Shown: positions 1-9,421 of the stretch, one piece after another | Layout of the letters: every line of letters begins with the position of its first letter | Numbering within the stretch: the stretch's first letter is position 1 | NCBI RefSeq assembly: GCF_000219915.2 | Contig: NC_017964.1 | Span: 1,426,001-1,490,000 of the forward strand | Length of the DNA: 64,000 bases | Direction of reading: 5' to 3' | Source: Advenella kashmirensis WT001 | Lineage (GTDB): Bacteria > Pseudomonadota > Gammaproteobacteria > Burkholderiales > Burkholderiaceae_B | The notes under the pieces: model-generated | The model's input: the letters and a program-made list of their open reading frames with translations, nothing else | What the model was told of the DNA's origin: nothing | The model's database searches: none | Program-made: the position numbers and the translations under genes

Positions 1-785
1 TTTTCGTGCAGCCCTTCCTTGCGCAGTTGCTCCAGCGCGACAATCGCATTACCACAGGTCAGCAGCTTGAGCGTCTCATCAAACAGGCGCGAGTCCGGCA
101 CGTTTTTTATCAGACCGGCCAGCTGGCGAATCGGGGCCTGTGTTGCCGGCTCAATCGTGCCATTCAGTTTGGAGGCAAAGCGCACGGCGCGCAACATGCG
201 CACCGGATCTTCGCGAAAACGCTTTTCCGGGTCGCCGATCATGCGCACCAGATGATTTTTCAGATCGGCCACGCCGTTATGATAATCAATGACGGTTTCC
301 TTGACCGGATCGTAATACAGGGCGTTGAGCGTGAAGTCGCGCCGGGCAGCATCCTCCTGCTGCGTACCGAACACATTGTCATTCAGAATACGACCATCGG
401 CATCGGTGTGCTGGTCCCCTTGCGAAGGGGCGCGAAACGTCGACGTCTCGATGATTTCCTGGCCGAAGACGACGTGCACCAGCTGGAAACGCCTGCCAAT
501 GATGCGGGCACGCCGGAACAGCGGGCGGATTTCTTCGGGTGTGGCGCTGGTGGCAACGTCAAAATCCTTGGGCTCGTAGCCCAGGACCAGGTCACGCACT
601 GCACCGCCAACGATGAATGCATCGTAGCCCTTTTGCTGCAGTACTTCGCACACCTTGATGGCATTGCGCGAGACCAGGCGTCGGTCAATCTTGTGCTGCT
701 CGTGGGAATAGACCCGGTGCTTATCTTTCAGGACGGGCGCGGCAAAAAGCCGGCTGACGAATGTGCGAATGGTATTTTTGATCAT
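1..785 (-). CDS. pcnB: poly(A) polymerase PcnB (C-terminus beyond window)
   Basis: Adds poly(A) tails to RNA 3' ends, promoting degradation; class II nucleotidyltransferase of the tRNA-CCA-transferase superfamily. Reading minus from ATG at 785 gives MIKNTIRTFVSRLF, then the nucleotidyltransferase signature FIVGGAVRDLVLG, KDFDVATSATPEEI (the metal-binding D-F-D) and the RNA-binding continuation RRDFTLNALYYD and GDPEKRFREDPVRMLRAVRFA. The arginine-rich N-terminal extension before the GGAVRD motif favours PcnB over CCA-adding enzyme. The frame is open through base 1, so about 261 residues are present and the C-terminal part is outside. No frameshift seen. The next gene upstream on the strand is the HAD phosphatase, 23 bases away, so they may be co-transcribed. 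Confidence 0.9.
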   Translation of the reverse strand, partial: MIKNTIRTFVSRLFAAPVLKDKHRVYSHEQHKIDRRLVSRNAIKVCEVLQQKGYDAFIVGGAVRDLVLGYEPKDFDVATSATPEEIRPLFRRARIIGRRFQLVHVVFGQEIIETSTFRAPSQGDQHTDADGRILNDNVFGTQQEDAARRDFTLNALYYDPVKETVIDYHNGVADLKNHLVRMIGDPEKRFREDPVRMLRAVRFASKLNGTIEPATQAPIRQLAGLIKNVPDSRLFDETLKLLTCGNAIVALEQLRKEGLHE

Positions 786-808
786 GTGATTGTTTTTGTT
801 GGTCCCTG

Positions 809-1488
809 TTATTGCAAAGGAAATAGATCCAGCACCGGCCAGCCATTTTTATTTGCCAGTTCGCGTAGCGGCGGTACCGGGTTGGTTGCAACCGGATGGG
901 TTACCGCTTCAAGCAGCGGGATATCGTTCTGGGAGTCGCTGTAGAACCAGCTCTCAGTAAAGTGCTCAAGAGTCAGGCCCATGCTGCTTAGCCATTCATT
1001 GACGCGAATGACTTTGCCATCCTGATAACTGGGCGTACCCACAACCTTGCCGGTGTAGCGGCCGTTTTTGTATTCCGGCACCGTACCGATAACATGCGGA
1101 ATGCCAAAGGCCCGGGCAACCGGCGCGATGACAAATTCATTGGTGGCCGACACCAGGCAACACAGGTCGCCCTGTTCCAGATGTTTTGCCACCAGGCCAC
1201 CGCCTTGTCGCGCATGGCGGGCCTGACCACTTCATGCATGTACTGTTCGTGAAAACGCGCCAGTTCATAAGGTGTATGCAGGTTCAGAAAACTCAGCATG
1301 AATTCGACCGATTCTTCTATTTTCAGCGTACCCGCCGTGTATTTTTCCATGAGTTCATGGTTTTTTGCCTGCACCACCTTGGGATCGCCACCCCAGCCAT
1401 TGCGGGCCAGGAAATCTACCCAGTGTCGATCAGTATCGATTGGCAGCAGGGTATGGTCAAGGTCAAACAGGGCGAGTCGTTGCGTCAT
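809..1488 (-). CDS. HAD-superfamily phosphatase, SerB-like (IB subfamily), frameshifted
   Basis: Haloacid dehalogenase phosphohydrolase of the HAD-IB group (phosphoserine-phosphatase-like). Motif I is DLDHTLLP near the N-terminus (nucleophile Asp and second Asp), motif II is the SATN segment, and motif III/IV is SDSQNDIPLLEAV. The reading frame breaks at bases 1195-1196: on the minus strand GCC-TGG-TGG reads through as AWWQ, whereas adding one C (GCCCTGG) gives AVALVAKHLEQGD and joins both halves into 226 residues. I chose ATG 1488; TTG 1494 is two codons upstream. Such proteins sit between pcnB and hda in many Burkholderiales. The substrate cannot be told from sequence. The break looks like a sequence error. 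Confidence 0.8.
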
Positions 1489-1507
1489 AGTCAAATAGAT
1501 GTATTTT

Positions 1508-2181
1508 TCAGGAATGTCTGGATTGAAGGTAGGATTTTAACAAGGGAACGGTGATTGATCGCTTTTCAGCAAGCGAATAGCGATCAAGGGCGTCAAGCAG
1601 CGATGACAAGGCACTCATATCACGGGCGTAATAGTTGAACATCCAGTTGGTTACCTCGGCGCTAAGCGGGATGCCTTTGTCTGATGCACGCTGCAGCAGC
1701 GCGCTACGGCGTTCATCGTCGGTCAGGGTCTCAAGGCGATAAACCAGGTCCCAGGCAAGGCGCGTGCGCAGGTCTTCGCGTATGTCCAGCTGGCGGGGAG
1801 CACAGGGCCGCTGGCCAGAAGGGTAAAGGCTTCGGGTGTATGCTGGTGGGTTTTCCACTGGTTGAACAGGCCGAACAAAGCTGCCGCCTGTGCTTCGGAC
1901 AGGTTCTGTACGTCGTCCACTGCGATGATGCTGCCGGGCGCGACGGGTTCGCCCGGATCTGGCAGGATATCGGTTGCCGTATTCAGGTAGAGACCGTGCT
2001 GACGGGTGGCAGCACGCAGCAAATGGGTCTTGCCGCTGCCGTGTTCGCCCCAAAGATAGATGCTCTGTCCGGCGCCAGCGCCAAGCAGGCGGCTGACCGT
2101 TTCGCCATTGCGACCCGTCACGAAATTGTCGAAACGGGGAGGTACGACCGGCAGGACGTCCAGGATAAGTTGTTCTTTCAT
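1508..2181 (-). CDS. hda: DnaA regulatory inactivator Hda, frameshifted
   Basis: DnaA-like AAA+ protein that, with the beta clamp, stimulates hydrolysis of DnaA-bound ATP and prevents re-initiation. Starts MKEQLILDVLPVVPPRFDNF, where QLILDV is a clamp-binding-like motif; Walker A is WGEHGSGKTHLL, Walker B region IIAVDDVQNL. The C-terminal part (REDLRTRLAWDLVYRLE, the DMSALSSLLDALDRYSL helix) lies in another frame. One missing base in the G4 run at 1795-1798 (plus strand) reconnects them to 224 residues, the usual Hda length. The start overlaps the permease stop by four bases (2178-2181), so the two are translationally coupled. Confidence 0.88.
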
Positions 2182-3242
2182 GTCTTGTAAAAATCACTGC
2201 GACGATACTGGCCGTAAACACGGCGGATCAGCACCGACAGGGCGGCGCTGATGGGCAGGGCCATCAGCACCCCGAAGAAACCGAAAATCTGTCCGAAAAC
2301 GAACAGAGCAAAAATAATGACCAGTGGATGCAGGCCGATACGTTCGCCCATGATTTTGGGCGTCAGCACCATGCCTTCCAGAATCTGCCCAAGCCCATAG
2401 ACGATAGCCACGGAAATCAGGCCATAATAATTGTCAAACTGCAGTAGCGCCGACAGAATGGCCAGCAACAGGCCGAAGGTGACACCCAGATAGGGAATGA
2501 ACACCAGCATGCCGGTCAATACCCCGATCGGAATCGCACTTTCGAACCCCGCCAATGACAGGCCAACACTATAGTAGACGGCCAGGATCAGCATGACCAG
2601 GATCTGGCCGCGTAAAAAGCTGGATAACAGGCGATCAATATCGCGAAATACGCTAAGGGTACCATCCAGATAGCGTCGCGGGATGACTTCACGGATAGAC
2701 AGAATGAACTTGTCCCAGTCAAACAGCAGATAAACCAGTACCACGGGTGTGATCAGCAGGTTTACAAAAAAGAAAATGACAGCCGATCCGCTGGACTTGG
2801 CGTAGGTGATAATGGTTGTTGTCAGGCTGTCGGTGCCGGTGATGGCATCCTGCAGCACTTCCCGAATCTTCAGGATGTCGATCTCTGCAGATACGCCAAA
2901 CAGATGGTTCAGGCGAGGCGCCAGGTTGATATTGTACTGCGCAACCCAGCCGGGCAACTGTTCAATGGCCATCCCCACTTCCTTGCGCACCAGTGGAATG
3001 ACAATCAGCAGCACCCCCAGGATGACGGCAAGTAACAGAAAAAACATGATGCCGACGGCCAGCCAGCGTGGTAATTTGAGGGCGACAAGCATATTGACGC
3101 CGGGCACCAGAATGTAGGCTAGCGCCATGCCAAGCATGAATGGTGTCAATACGGGCGACAGGACATACAGGAGAACGAGTAGTACCAGGCCGACTCCTGA
3201 CCAGAGAAGGGTCTGTTTCCGGCGCAAAATATATTCGTTCAT
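2178..3242 (-). CDS. AI-2E family transporter / PerM-type permease
   Basis: Inner-membrane protein of the AI-2E exporter (UPF0118, PerM) family, 354 residues from ATG 3242. Hydrophobic segments occur at the N-terminus (LLWSGVGLVLLVLLYVLSP and the following stretch), around residue 60-85, and as a cluster from about residue 150 to the end (VIFFFVNLLITPVVLVYLL, ILVMLILAVYYSVGL, LGVTFGLLLAILSALL, LVIIFALFVFGQIFGFFGV), the typical eight-helix pattern. A start further upstream at 3278 is possible but would read towards purM. The gene precedes hda with a 4-base overlap and is divergent from purM, an arrangement common in beta-proteobacteria. The substrate is unknown. Confidence 0.85.
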   Translation of the reverse strand: MNEYILRRKQTLLWSGVGLVLLVLLYVLSPVLTPFMLGMALAYILVPGVNMLVALKLPRWLAVGIMFFLLLAVILGVLLIVIPLVRKEVGMAIEQLPGWVAQYNINLAPRLNHLFGVSAEIDILKIREVLQDAITGTDSLTTTIITYAKSSGSAVIFFFVNLLITPVVLVYLLFDWDKFILSIREVIPRRYLDGTLSVFRDIDRLLSSFLRGQILVMLILAVYYSVGLSLAGFESAIPIGVLTGMLVFIPYLGVTFGLLLAILSALLQFDNYYGLISVAIVYGLGQILEGMVLTPKIMGERIGLHPLVIIFALFVFGQIFGFFGVLMALPISAALSVLIRRVYGQYRRSDFYKT

Positions 3243-3302
3243 CGTAAAATAAGGCCTTCCTGTTCGATTAATTGACATTTTACATATTTAGGCAGCCTGC
3301 TC

Positions 3303-4351
3303 ATGACAAATTCAAACAAATCTTCCTTAACGTATCGCGATGCGGGGGTAGACATCGACGCCGGGGATGCGCTGGTTGACCGGATCAAGCCGCTGGCGGC
3401 CAAAACCATGCGCGAAGGCGTCATGGCGGGCATTGGCGGTTTTGGGGCGTTGTTTGAAGTGCCGAAGAAATTTCGCGAGCCCGTGCTGGTTTCCGGAACC
3501 GACGGTGTTGGCACCAAACTGCGCCTGGCTTTTGAGTGGAACCGCCATAGTACAGTAGGCATAGACCTGGTGGCCATGAGCGTTAACGATATCCTGGTGC
3601 AGGGTGCAGAACCGCTGTTCTTCCTGGATTATTTCGCTTGTGGCAAATTGTCGGTCGACACCGCCGCCCAGGTGGTGGGTGGTATTGCCAAGGGCTGCGA
3701 GTTGTCCGGTTGCGCCTGATCGGCGGAGAAACGGCTGAAATGCCGGGCATGTATCCCGACGGCGAGTATGATCTGGCCGGTTTTGCCGTGGGCGCGGTCG
3801 ATAAATCGGCCATTATCAACGGCAAAAGCATTGTTGAAGGCGATCGCATCCTGGGCCTGGCCTCCAGCGGCGCGCATTCCAATGGTTTTTCGCTGATTCG
3901 CAAGATTCTGGAGCGCGCCGGCGCCCGTCCGGATGATGATTTCCACGGCCAGCCACTGGGTGACGTGGTCATGGCGCCCACCCGCATCTATGTAAAACAG
4001 GTGCTGGCGGCGCTGGCCCAGCATGGCACAGCGATCAAGGGTCTGGCGCATATTACCGGTGGCGGCCTGCTTGACAACGTCCCGCGCATTTTGCAGGAAG
4101 GCCTGAGCGCGCGTATTGAAAAAGCCGCCTGGACGCTGCCACCCCTGTTCCAGTGGCTGCAGCAGGAAGGGCAGGTTGCAGACACTGAAATGCATCGCGT
4201 ATTCAATTGCGGTATTGGCATGGTGATCGTGGTTGCCGCCGATCAGGCTGCGGCCATTACGGCAACCCTGCAGGAACAGGGCGAAACCGTTTTCGATCTG
4301 GGCCAAATTGTACGCCAGGAAGAGGGCATGCCTCAGGCTGTGGTGGTCTGA
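3303..4351 (+). CDS. purM: phosphoribosylformylglycinamidine cyclo-ligase PurM, frameshifted
   Basis: AIR synthetase of purine biosynthesis (FGAM + ATP to AIR). The N-terminal half holds [17 protein letters not shown] and the ATP-binding [13 protein letters not shown]; the second half starts [13 protein letters not shown] and continues through [15 protein letters not shown] and [13 protein letters not shown] to the RVFNCGIGM segment. The frame breaks at 3715-3716: SGCA is followed at once by TGA, but adding one C (GCC-CTG-ATC) gives [15 protein letters not shown], the exact family sequence, and a 349-residue protein. This enzyme is essential for purine prototrophy, so an artefact is more likely than a real mutation. 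Divergent from the PerM-type gene (61 bp between starts). Confidence 0.93.
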
Positions 4352-4359
4352 TACACTGC

Positions 4360-4377
4360 GGGCCGGCAGGCCGGCCC
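4360..4377. terminator. GC-rich hairpin between convergent purM and miaA
   Basis: A 7-bp perfect stem, GGGCCGG (4360-4366) pairing with CCGGCCC (4371-4377), with a 4-base loop. It lies eight bases past the purM stop and before the miaA stop. There is no T run, so it is a weak candidate for a shared terminator or 3'-end stabilising stem. Confidence 0.4.
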
Positions 4378-4414
4378 GGTAAGGTCTTGCTTAACAACGT
4401 GGTTTTTACGGCGG

Positions 4415-5347
4415 CTACCGAGCCATGATGGCGGCAGCGGCGTCAATAACGCGGTCCGCCACATCTGCCTGCAGGCAATCGATGACCTGACGATCAGGCA
4501 TGCTGCGCAACCAGGTGAGTTGCCGCTTGGCAAGTTGCCTGGTGGCGGCAATGGCTTTTTCCCGCGCGCTTTGCAGGCTGTCCTGGCCGGCAAGATGTTG
4601 CCAGATCTGCCGATAACCGACACAGCGTATTGCCGGCAAATCCTCGTGCAGATCGCCCCGGCGCCACAACTGTTCCACTTCTCTCACCAGCCCCAGCCCA
4701 AGCATCTGGTCAAAACGCAAGGCAATGCGTTCGTGCAACTGCAGGCGCGCCGAAGGCTCCAGGCTCACCATATGAAACGTATCGGTACTGGCGCGTTCGC
4801 CTTCAGCCGCAATCAGCGACGAATAAGGTTGGCCGGTGATCAGGCATACTTCCAGCATGCGCTGGATGCGCTGTCGGTCATTGGGGGCAAGCCGGGCTGC
4901 CGTGACCGGATCATGGCGCTGCAACAGCGCATGCACATGCGGCCAGCCATGCTCTTTTGCCATTTGCTCAATATCGGCGCGGATGCCCGCGTCTGCCTGC
5001 GGTAACGCATGCAGGCCCTGGCGTAGCGCATTGAAGTACATCATGGTGCCGCCGGCCAGCACAGGTATGCGGCTGCGCGCGCGTATTTGATCGATCAGCA
5101 GCTGGGTATCCTGCACGAACTGCGCGGCGCTATACGATTCTGTCGGATCTCGGATATCCAGCAGATGCTGGGGTGTGAGCGCTCGTTCCTGTGGCGTGGG
5201 CTTGGCCGTGCCTATGTCCATGCCAGTATAGATGGTGGCCGAATCAACATTGATGATTTCAATCGGCCAGCGTCGGGCCAGCGCCAGCACGCTGGCGCTC
5301 TTGCCCGATGCAGTCGGGCCGGCCAGGCACAATACCGGCTGCGTCAC
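4415..5347 (-). CDS. miaA: tRNA dimethylallyltransferase MiaA
   Basis: Transfers a dimethylallyl group from DMAPP to A37 of tRNAs reading UNN codons. Shows P-loop [12 protein letters not shown], the [17 protein letters not shown] segment, [14 protein letters not shown], and the [12 protein letters not shown] / [16 protein letters not shown]-terminal motifs. I place the start at GTG 5347, which shares four bases (GTGA) with the mutL stop and gives 310 residues, the family length; the frame stays open upstream inside mutL to 5419, but those codons are not needed. Translational coupling to mutL is therefore likely. In E. coli hfq follows miaA; here it does not, as purM is convergent. Confidence 0.92.
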   Translation of the reverse strand: MTQPVLCLAGPTASGKSASVLALARRWPIEIINVDSATIYTGMDIGTAKPTPQERALTPQHLLDIRDPTESYSAAQFVQDTQLLIDQIRARSRIPVLAGGTMMYFNALRQGLHALPQADAGIRADIEQMAKEHGWPHVHALLQRHDPVTAARLAPNDRQRIQRMLEVCLITGQPYSSLIAAEGERASTDTFHMVSLEPSARLQLHERIALRFDQMLGLGLVREVEQLWRRGDLHEDLPAIRCVGYRQIWQHLAGQDSLQSAREKAIAATRQLAKRQLTWLRSMPDRQVIDCLQADVADRVIDAAAAIMAR

Positions 5348-7283
5348 TGGCCGCGCATGAACAGACGATCCAGATCGTTCATGCTCCATTGAAACCAGGT
5401 CGGGCGGCCGTGATTGCATTGGTTGGCCCGTTCCGTATGCTCCATCTGGCGCAGCAGGGCATTCATTTCTTCAAGGGTCAGGCGGCGATTGGCGCGCACC
5501 GAGCCGTGGCAGGCCATGGTCGAGAGCAGTTCATTGCGCTGACCGGTAAGTTGTTCGGAGTGGCCCACCATCTCCAGTTCCTTCAGGATATTGAGAACCA
5601 GCGATTCAATATCGCCGCCGGCCAGCAGGCTGGGCACCGATCGTACGGCCAGCGACTGCGGGCCGGTGGCGCTGATGGTCAGGCCCAGTGTGACCAACTG
5701 TTCCTTATGGCTTTCCATGACAGCGACATCGCGCTCGGAACAATGAATCACATAGGGAACCAGCAGTTCCTGCTGAGGTAATGCCTGCTGGTCGAGCAAC
5801 GTCTTCAGGCGTTCATAGACCACGCGCTCGTGTGCCGCATGCATGTCGACCAGAATCAGTCCGCGGGCATTCTGGGCCAGGATATAGATGCCATGAAGTT
5901 GCCCCAGCGCCATGCCCAGCGGATAGGGGTCGGCCTGGTCACCGGTGTCAGGCAGGCCGATGCCGGCATTGGCGCTGCCGTTAGTCGCGGGATGAAAGAC
6001 GCTTGCCGCCCCGGGCATGGCAAGATTGTGTTGTGGCTCGCCCAGGTGTTGCGAGGCCGATTCCAGCGGCGAGTAGAACTGTTTCCAGTGTTCCGTTGAT
6101 TGTGGCGAAGCGCTGTGCAAATGCAGGGAGGCTGATAGCCCGGGGTGACTCTGATGGTTTCCTGGGATTGGACGCCGTCGATGGCATTGGCGCCAATGCG
6201 ACCGTTTTCTGAGTTTTGTATATGGGTGGCGTATTCGGCCGGTGCCAGGCCGCCTGGCATTCTGGCAGGCAGGGCATTGGCTGCAGCCACTTCGCCGCCG
6301 ACGCCCGCAAGGGCCTGCGTAAGCACCTGCCCAACAAAACGGTGAATGGCGCCGCTGTCCCTGAAGCGCACTTCATGCTTGGCCGGGTGTACATTCACGT
6401 CTACTGCTGTAGGATCAATATCCAGGAACAGCACATAGGCCGGTTGCCGGTCGCCATGCAGGACATCGGCATAGGCCGTGCGTACGGCGTGGGTAACGGT
6501 GCGATCCCGTACAAAGCGACCATTCACATATAGATACTGACGATCGGCGCGGGCGCGCGCAGCGTTGGGCAGCGTGATCAGGCCTCGCAAGCCGGCGGCG
6601 GGCAATTGGGCGTCTACGGGCAGCCCGGCCTGGGTAAATTCATTGCCCAGCACATCCCGAATGCGTTGCAATAAATCTACCGGCATCCACTGCTTATAGG
6701 CTTTGCCATTATGGAACAGGCGAAAGGCGATGGCAGGGGTGGCCAAGGCAATGCGCTCGGCGACAGTCAGGCAGTGGCCCAGTTCGGTTGGTTCGGATTT
6801 CAGAAATTTGCGGCGGGCCGGAACGGCGTCAAAAAGCTGGCGCACATCGATGGTGGTACCTGTACTGCCCGCCGCCGGGCTAATCTGCAGCGCGGTGCCA
6901 TCAATCTGCCAGGCATGATCGTCGTTCTCGGTTCGGGAGGTAAGGGTCAGGCGAGCCACCGAGGCAATAGAGGCCAGGGCTTCACCGCGAAACCCCATGG
7001 AGCTGACCGATTCCAGGTCTCCCAGGCTGTTGATTTTACTGGTCGCATGACGGGTCAATGCGAGCGCCAGTTCTTCCCGGGGAATGCCGTGACCGTCATC
7101 GGTAATGCAAATGCGGCGAATGCCGCCGCCGTCCAGTCTGATTTCAATGCTGCGGGCTCCGGCGTCCAGCGCATTTTCCAGCAGCTCCTTCAAAACAGAG
7201 GCCGGGCGTTCAATAACCTCGCCGGCCGCGATCTGGCTAATCAGCGTGTCGGGCAGGGGGGCGATATGGCGGCGGTCGGACAT
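5344..7283 (-). CDS. mutL: DNA mismatch repair protein MutL, frameshifted
   Basis: GHKL ATPase that couples MutS mismatch recognition to downstream repair. N-terminus from ATG 7283: [19 protein letters not shown] (motif I), DDGHGIP (motif II), [14 protein letters not shown] (motif III), and [11 protein letters not shown]. The C-terminal dimerisation domain ([42 protein letters not shown]) is in another frame. Adding one base in the C4/G3 stretch at 6139-6145 joins VTPG to [14 protein letters not shown] within the variable linker and yields 646 residues. No DQHA(X)2E(X)4E endonuclease motif is evident (HAAHE at that place), which leaves the endonuclease status open. Between amiC and miaA as in many proteobacteria. 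Confidence 0.92.
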
Positions 7284-7392
7284 GGGGGCAGCATAAAGAG
7301 AGAAGGGCAATAGGACATTTTAGCGTGTTTGACGATTGACGTACACGTAAGTCTGGCCAGGGCGGATCACTGGCCCGATGACGCCGCAAATA

Positions 7393-7420
7393 ATAACGCC
7401 TCCGAATACGAAGGCGTTAT
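7393..7420 (-). terminator. Inverted repeat between amiC and mutL
   Basis: A perfect 9-bp stem, ATAACGCCT (7393-7401) and AGGCGTTAT (7412-7420), with a 10-base loop. On the minus strand it is followed by TTATTTG, only weakly T-rich. It lies downstream of amiC and 110 bp before the mutL start, so it could limit read-through; a binding site is the alternative. Confidence 0.45.
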
Positions 7421-7479
7421 GTGAGCAAAGGTAGGGCGGGATACCTAAGGGTTTTATATAGAAGCTTTGGTAGACGTTG

Positions 7480-8811
7480 TCAGCCGACTCTTGCCAGCGG
7501 TGGATTGGTGGAGAAATAATCGTTGACGCCAGAGAAAATGGCCCGAGCAATCTGGCGCTGGTTGGCCGGACTACGCAGAAAATTTTCCTCTTGCGGGTTA
7601 CTGATAAAAGCTGTCTCTACCAAAATGGAGGGGATATCCGGCGCCTTGAGCACGGCAAACCCCGCCTGTTCTACCTTGCGACTATGGATGCCATTGATTT
7701 GCGCCAGCGAACCCAGCACGCGATGCCCAATTTTCAGGGAATCATTGATTTGCGCGGTGGTGGACATGTCCAGCAGCACACTGGCTGTCTGGCGATCATG
7801 CGCGCCAATATCCAGGCCGCCAATCAGATCGGAGGCATTTTCTTTTTTGGCCAGCCAGCGGGCGGCGGCACTGGACGCGCCATTGCGGGAAAGGGCAAAT
7901 ACCGAGGTGCCGCGTGCCGAGCGGTTGGTGAAGGCATCGGCGTGAATCGATACGAACAGGTCGGCCTTGACCCGTCGCGCTTTTTGCACCCGAACATGCA
8001 GCGGCACAAAAAAGTCTGACTCGCGCGTCATGTAGGCCCGCATATTGGGCTGCGAGTTGATGACATCGCGCAACTGGCGTCCGATGGCCAGCACAATATC
8101 TTTTTCGCGTGTCCCGCGCATGCCTATCGCGCCCGGATCTTCGCCACCATGGCCAGGATCAATGGCCACCAGGATGGGGCGATTGGGGTTGGCACGGGAT
8201 GGCTGGCGGCCGGCCGTGGCAGGATTGACCTGGCCACTGACCGAAGGTACCGGCGCATTGCTGTTGTTCTGGGCCAGGTTGTCCAAAACCTGTGCCAGCG
8301 GATCATTTTCCAGATCCCTGGCCAGCGCCAGGATCGGATCCTTGGCAACTTTGGGATACAGATCCAGGACAAGCCGGTATTGGTAGTCGCCTACCGGTTT
8401 CAGTGTGAATACCTGCGGGGCAATGTCCTGTTTCAGGTCGAATACCAGACGCACTACATCGGCGCGGTTCTGTGCCACACGCACGGCGGCGATATAAGGG
8501 TCATTGGGACGGATTTTGGAAATCAGCGAATTGAGCGCCTGACTAATGGTCAGACCCTGGATATCGACCACCAGTCGATTGGGATTGCCCAGCATGAAGT
8601 GCTCGGCCCGCAGTGGCGAGTTCAGTTCCAGCGTGACCCGGGTATATTCGTCGGCAGGCCATGTACGTACGGCCAGAATCTGTCCACCGGCGGCGGCAGC
8701 GACCCTGGATACGACGGGAAGGGACAGCAGTGTGGCTGACGCACCCAGAATGCGCCGACGGGTTATTGGTCGCCTGTTGGCATTTTCCTGTGAATGAGCT
8801 TTGTTATCCAT
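7480..8811 (-). CDS. amiC: N-acetylmuramoyl-L-alanine amidase (AmiC type, Tat-exported)
   Basis: Periplasmic zinc amidase that cleaves the peptide from septal peptidoglycan so daughter cells can separate. Residues about 18-42 form a twin-arginine signal (RRRILGASATLLSLPVVS), followed by an AMIN domain (residues about 45-150, VRTWPADEYTRVTLELNSPL) and an Amidase_3 domain (about 210-440) with VAIDPGHGGEDPGA, FVSIHADAF and ILVETAFISNPQEE, which carry the zinc ligands and catalytic Glu. Length 443. The start overlaps the tsaE C-terminus by 49 bases. A Tat signal is typical of AmiA/AmiC. Order tsaE-amidase-mutL-miaA is conserved. Confidence 0.9.
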   Translation of the reverse strand: MDNKAHSQENANRRPITRRRILGASATLLSLPVVSRVAAAAGGQILAVRTWPADEYTRVTLELNSPLRAEHFMLGNPNRLVVDIQGLTISQALNSLISKIRPNDPYIAAVRVAQNRADVVRLVFDLKQDIAPQVFTLKPVGDYQYRLVLDLYPKVAKDPILALARDLENDPLAQVLDNLAQNNSNAPVPSVSGQVNPATAGRQPSRANPNRPILVAIDPGHGGEDPGAIGMRGTREKDIVLAIGRQLRDVINSQPNMRAYMTRESDFFVPLHVRVQKARRVKADLFVSIHADAFTNRSARGTSVFALSRNGASSAAARWLAKKENASDLIGGLDIGAHDRQTASVLLDMSTTAQINDSLKIGHRVLGSLAQINGIHSRKVEQAGFAVLKAPDIPSILVETAFISNPQEENFLRSPANQRQIARAIFSGVNDYFSTNPPLARVG

Positions 8812-9323
8812 GTCTTGCCCTTTTCCGAAAAAGCGTTAAATTGTGCCGTTCTTCCAGCCGATTCGTATCTCAGGTACAGCTCAAGATCGGGTGTTGGCAA
8901 CCCGGGTCCTGCTTTATCTGCCCACTCTATAAATACAATTGCGTCTTCACCCAGATTCTCACGAAAACCGGCTTCATGCCATTCTTCGGTATCGGTAAAT
9001 CTATAAAAATCAAAGTGATACAAGTATAAACTAGAAACTTTATAGGTTTCAAGCAAAGTGTAGGTCGGGCTCTTAATTCGTCCCTTCACACCCATGGCCC
9101 TCAAAAAATGCCGGACGAAGGTCGTTTTGCCGGCGCCCAGGTCGCCTCTCAGATACACCTTTGCGCTCTTTTCTGTGCCTGAGTTTTTCTCGTAACTATT
9201 TGAAAAATAATGAGAAAAAATGTCTGAAAGGGCCTTTGCGAGTTGCTCCGTGGCTGCCTCATCGGGCAGATAAAGTGCGGTGCTGGCCAGGGGCTCAGGA
9301 GGGGGTGTTTGCAAGTTCGACAT
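8763..9323 (-). CDS. tsaE: tRNA t6A biosynthesis ATPase TsaE
   Basis: ATPase that works with TsaB/TsaD in making threonylcarbamoyl-adenosine at tRNA position 37. P-loop LRGDLGAGKTTFVRHFL, then SPTYTLLETY, the HFDFYRF segment and FIEWADKAG, all in family order. At 186 residues it is longer than the usual 150-160; the extra residues lie in the N-terminal region before the P-loop (residues 1-58, with a low-complexity SNSYEKNSGTEKSA stretch). The local A+T content is higher than in the neighbours around 8990-9230. The C-terminal 16 codons overlap the amiC start region, implying co-transcription. Confidence 0.88.
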   Translation of the reverse strand: MSNLQTPPPEPLASTALYLPDEAATEQLAKALSDIFSHYFSNSYEKNSGTEKSAKVYLRGDLGAGKTTFVRHFLRAMGVKGRIKSPTYTLLETYKVSSLYLYHFDFYRFTDTEEWHEAGFRENLGEDAIVFIEWADKAGPGLPTPDLELYLRYESAGRTAQFNAFSEKGKTWITKLIHRKMPTGDQ

Positions 9324-9421
9324 GGAAATTGGGCCGTTCCGGGAAAAGAAACATAATGTAAATTATAAGAAATCCACCGGAACTGCCTAAAAATTAATGA
9401 AATTTAATGTCCAATCCGTGG

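Noticed and set aside
6..944. 312-codon plus-strand open frame
   Set aside because: Antisense to pcnB and the HAD gene, whose minus-strand products carry clear family motifs; the plus product has none.
3303..4351. purM and the other broken genes as true pseudogenes
   Set aside because: Each is restored by one base, both halves keep family-level conservation, and several are essential, so error is the simpler explanation.
7320..7550. 76-codon minus frame overlapping the amiC end
   Set aside because: Overlaps the amidase C-terminus and has no family similarity; the inverted repeat inside argues for an intergenic region.
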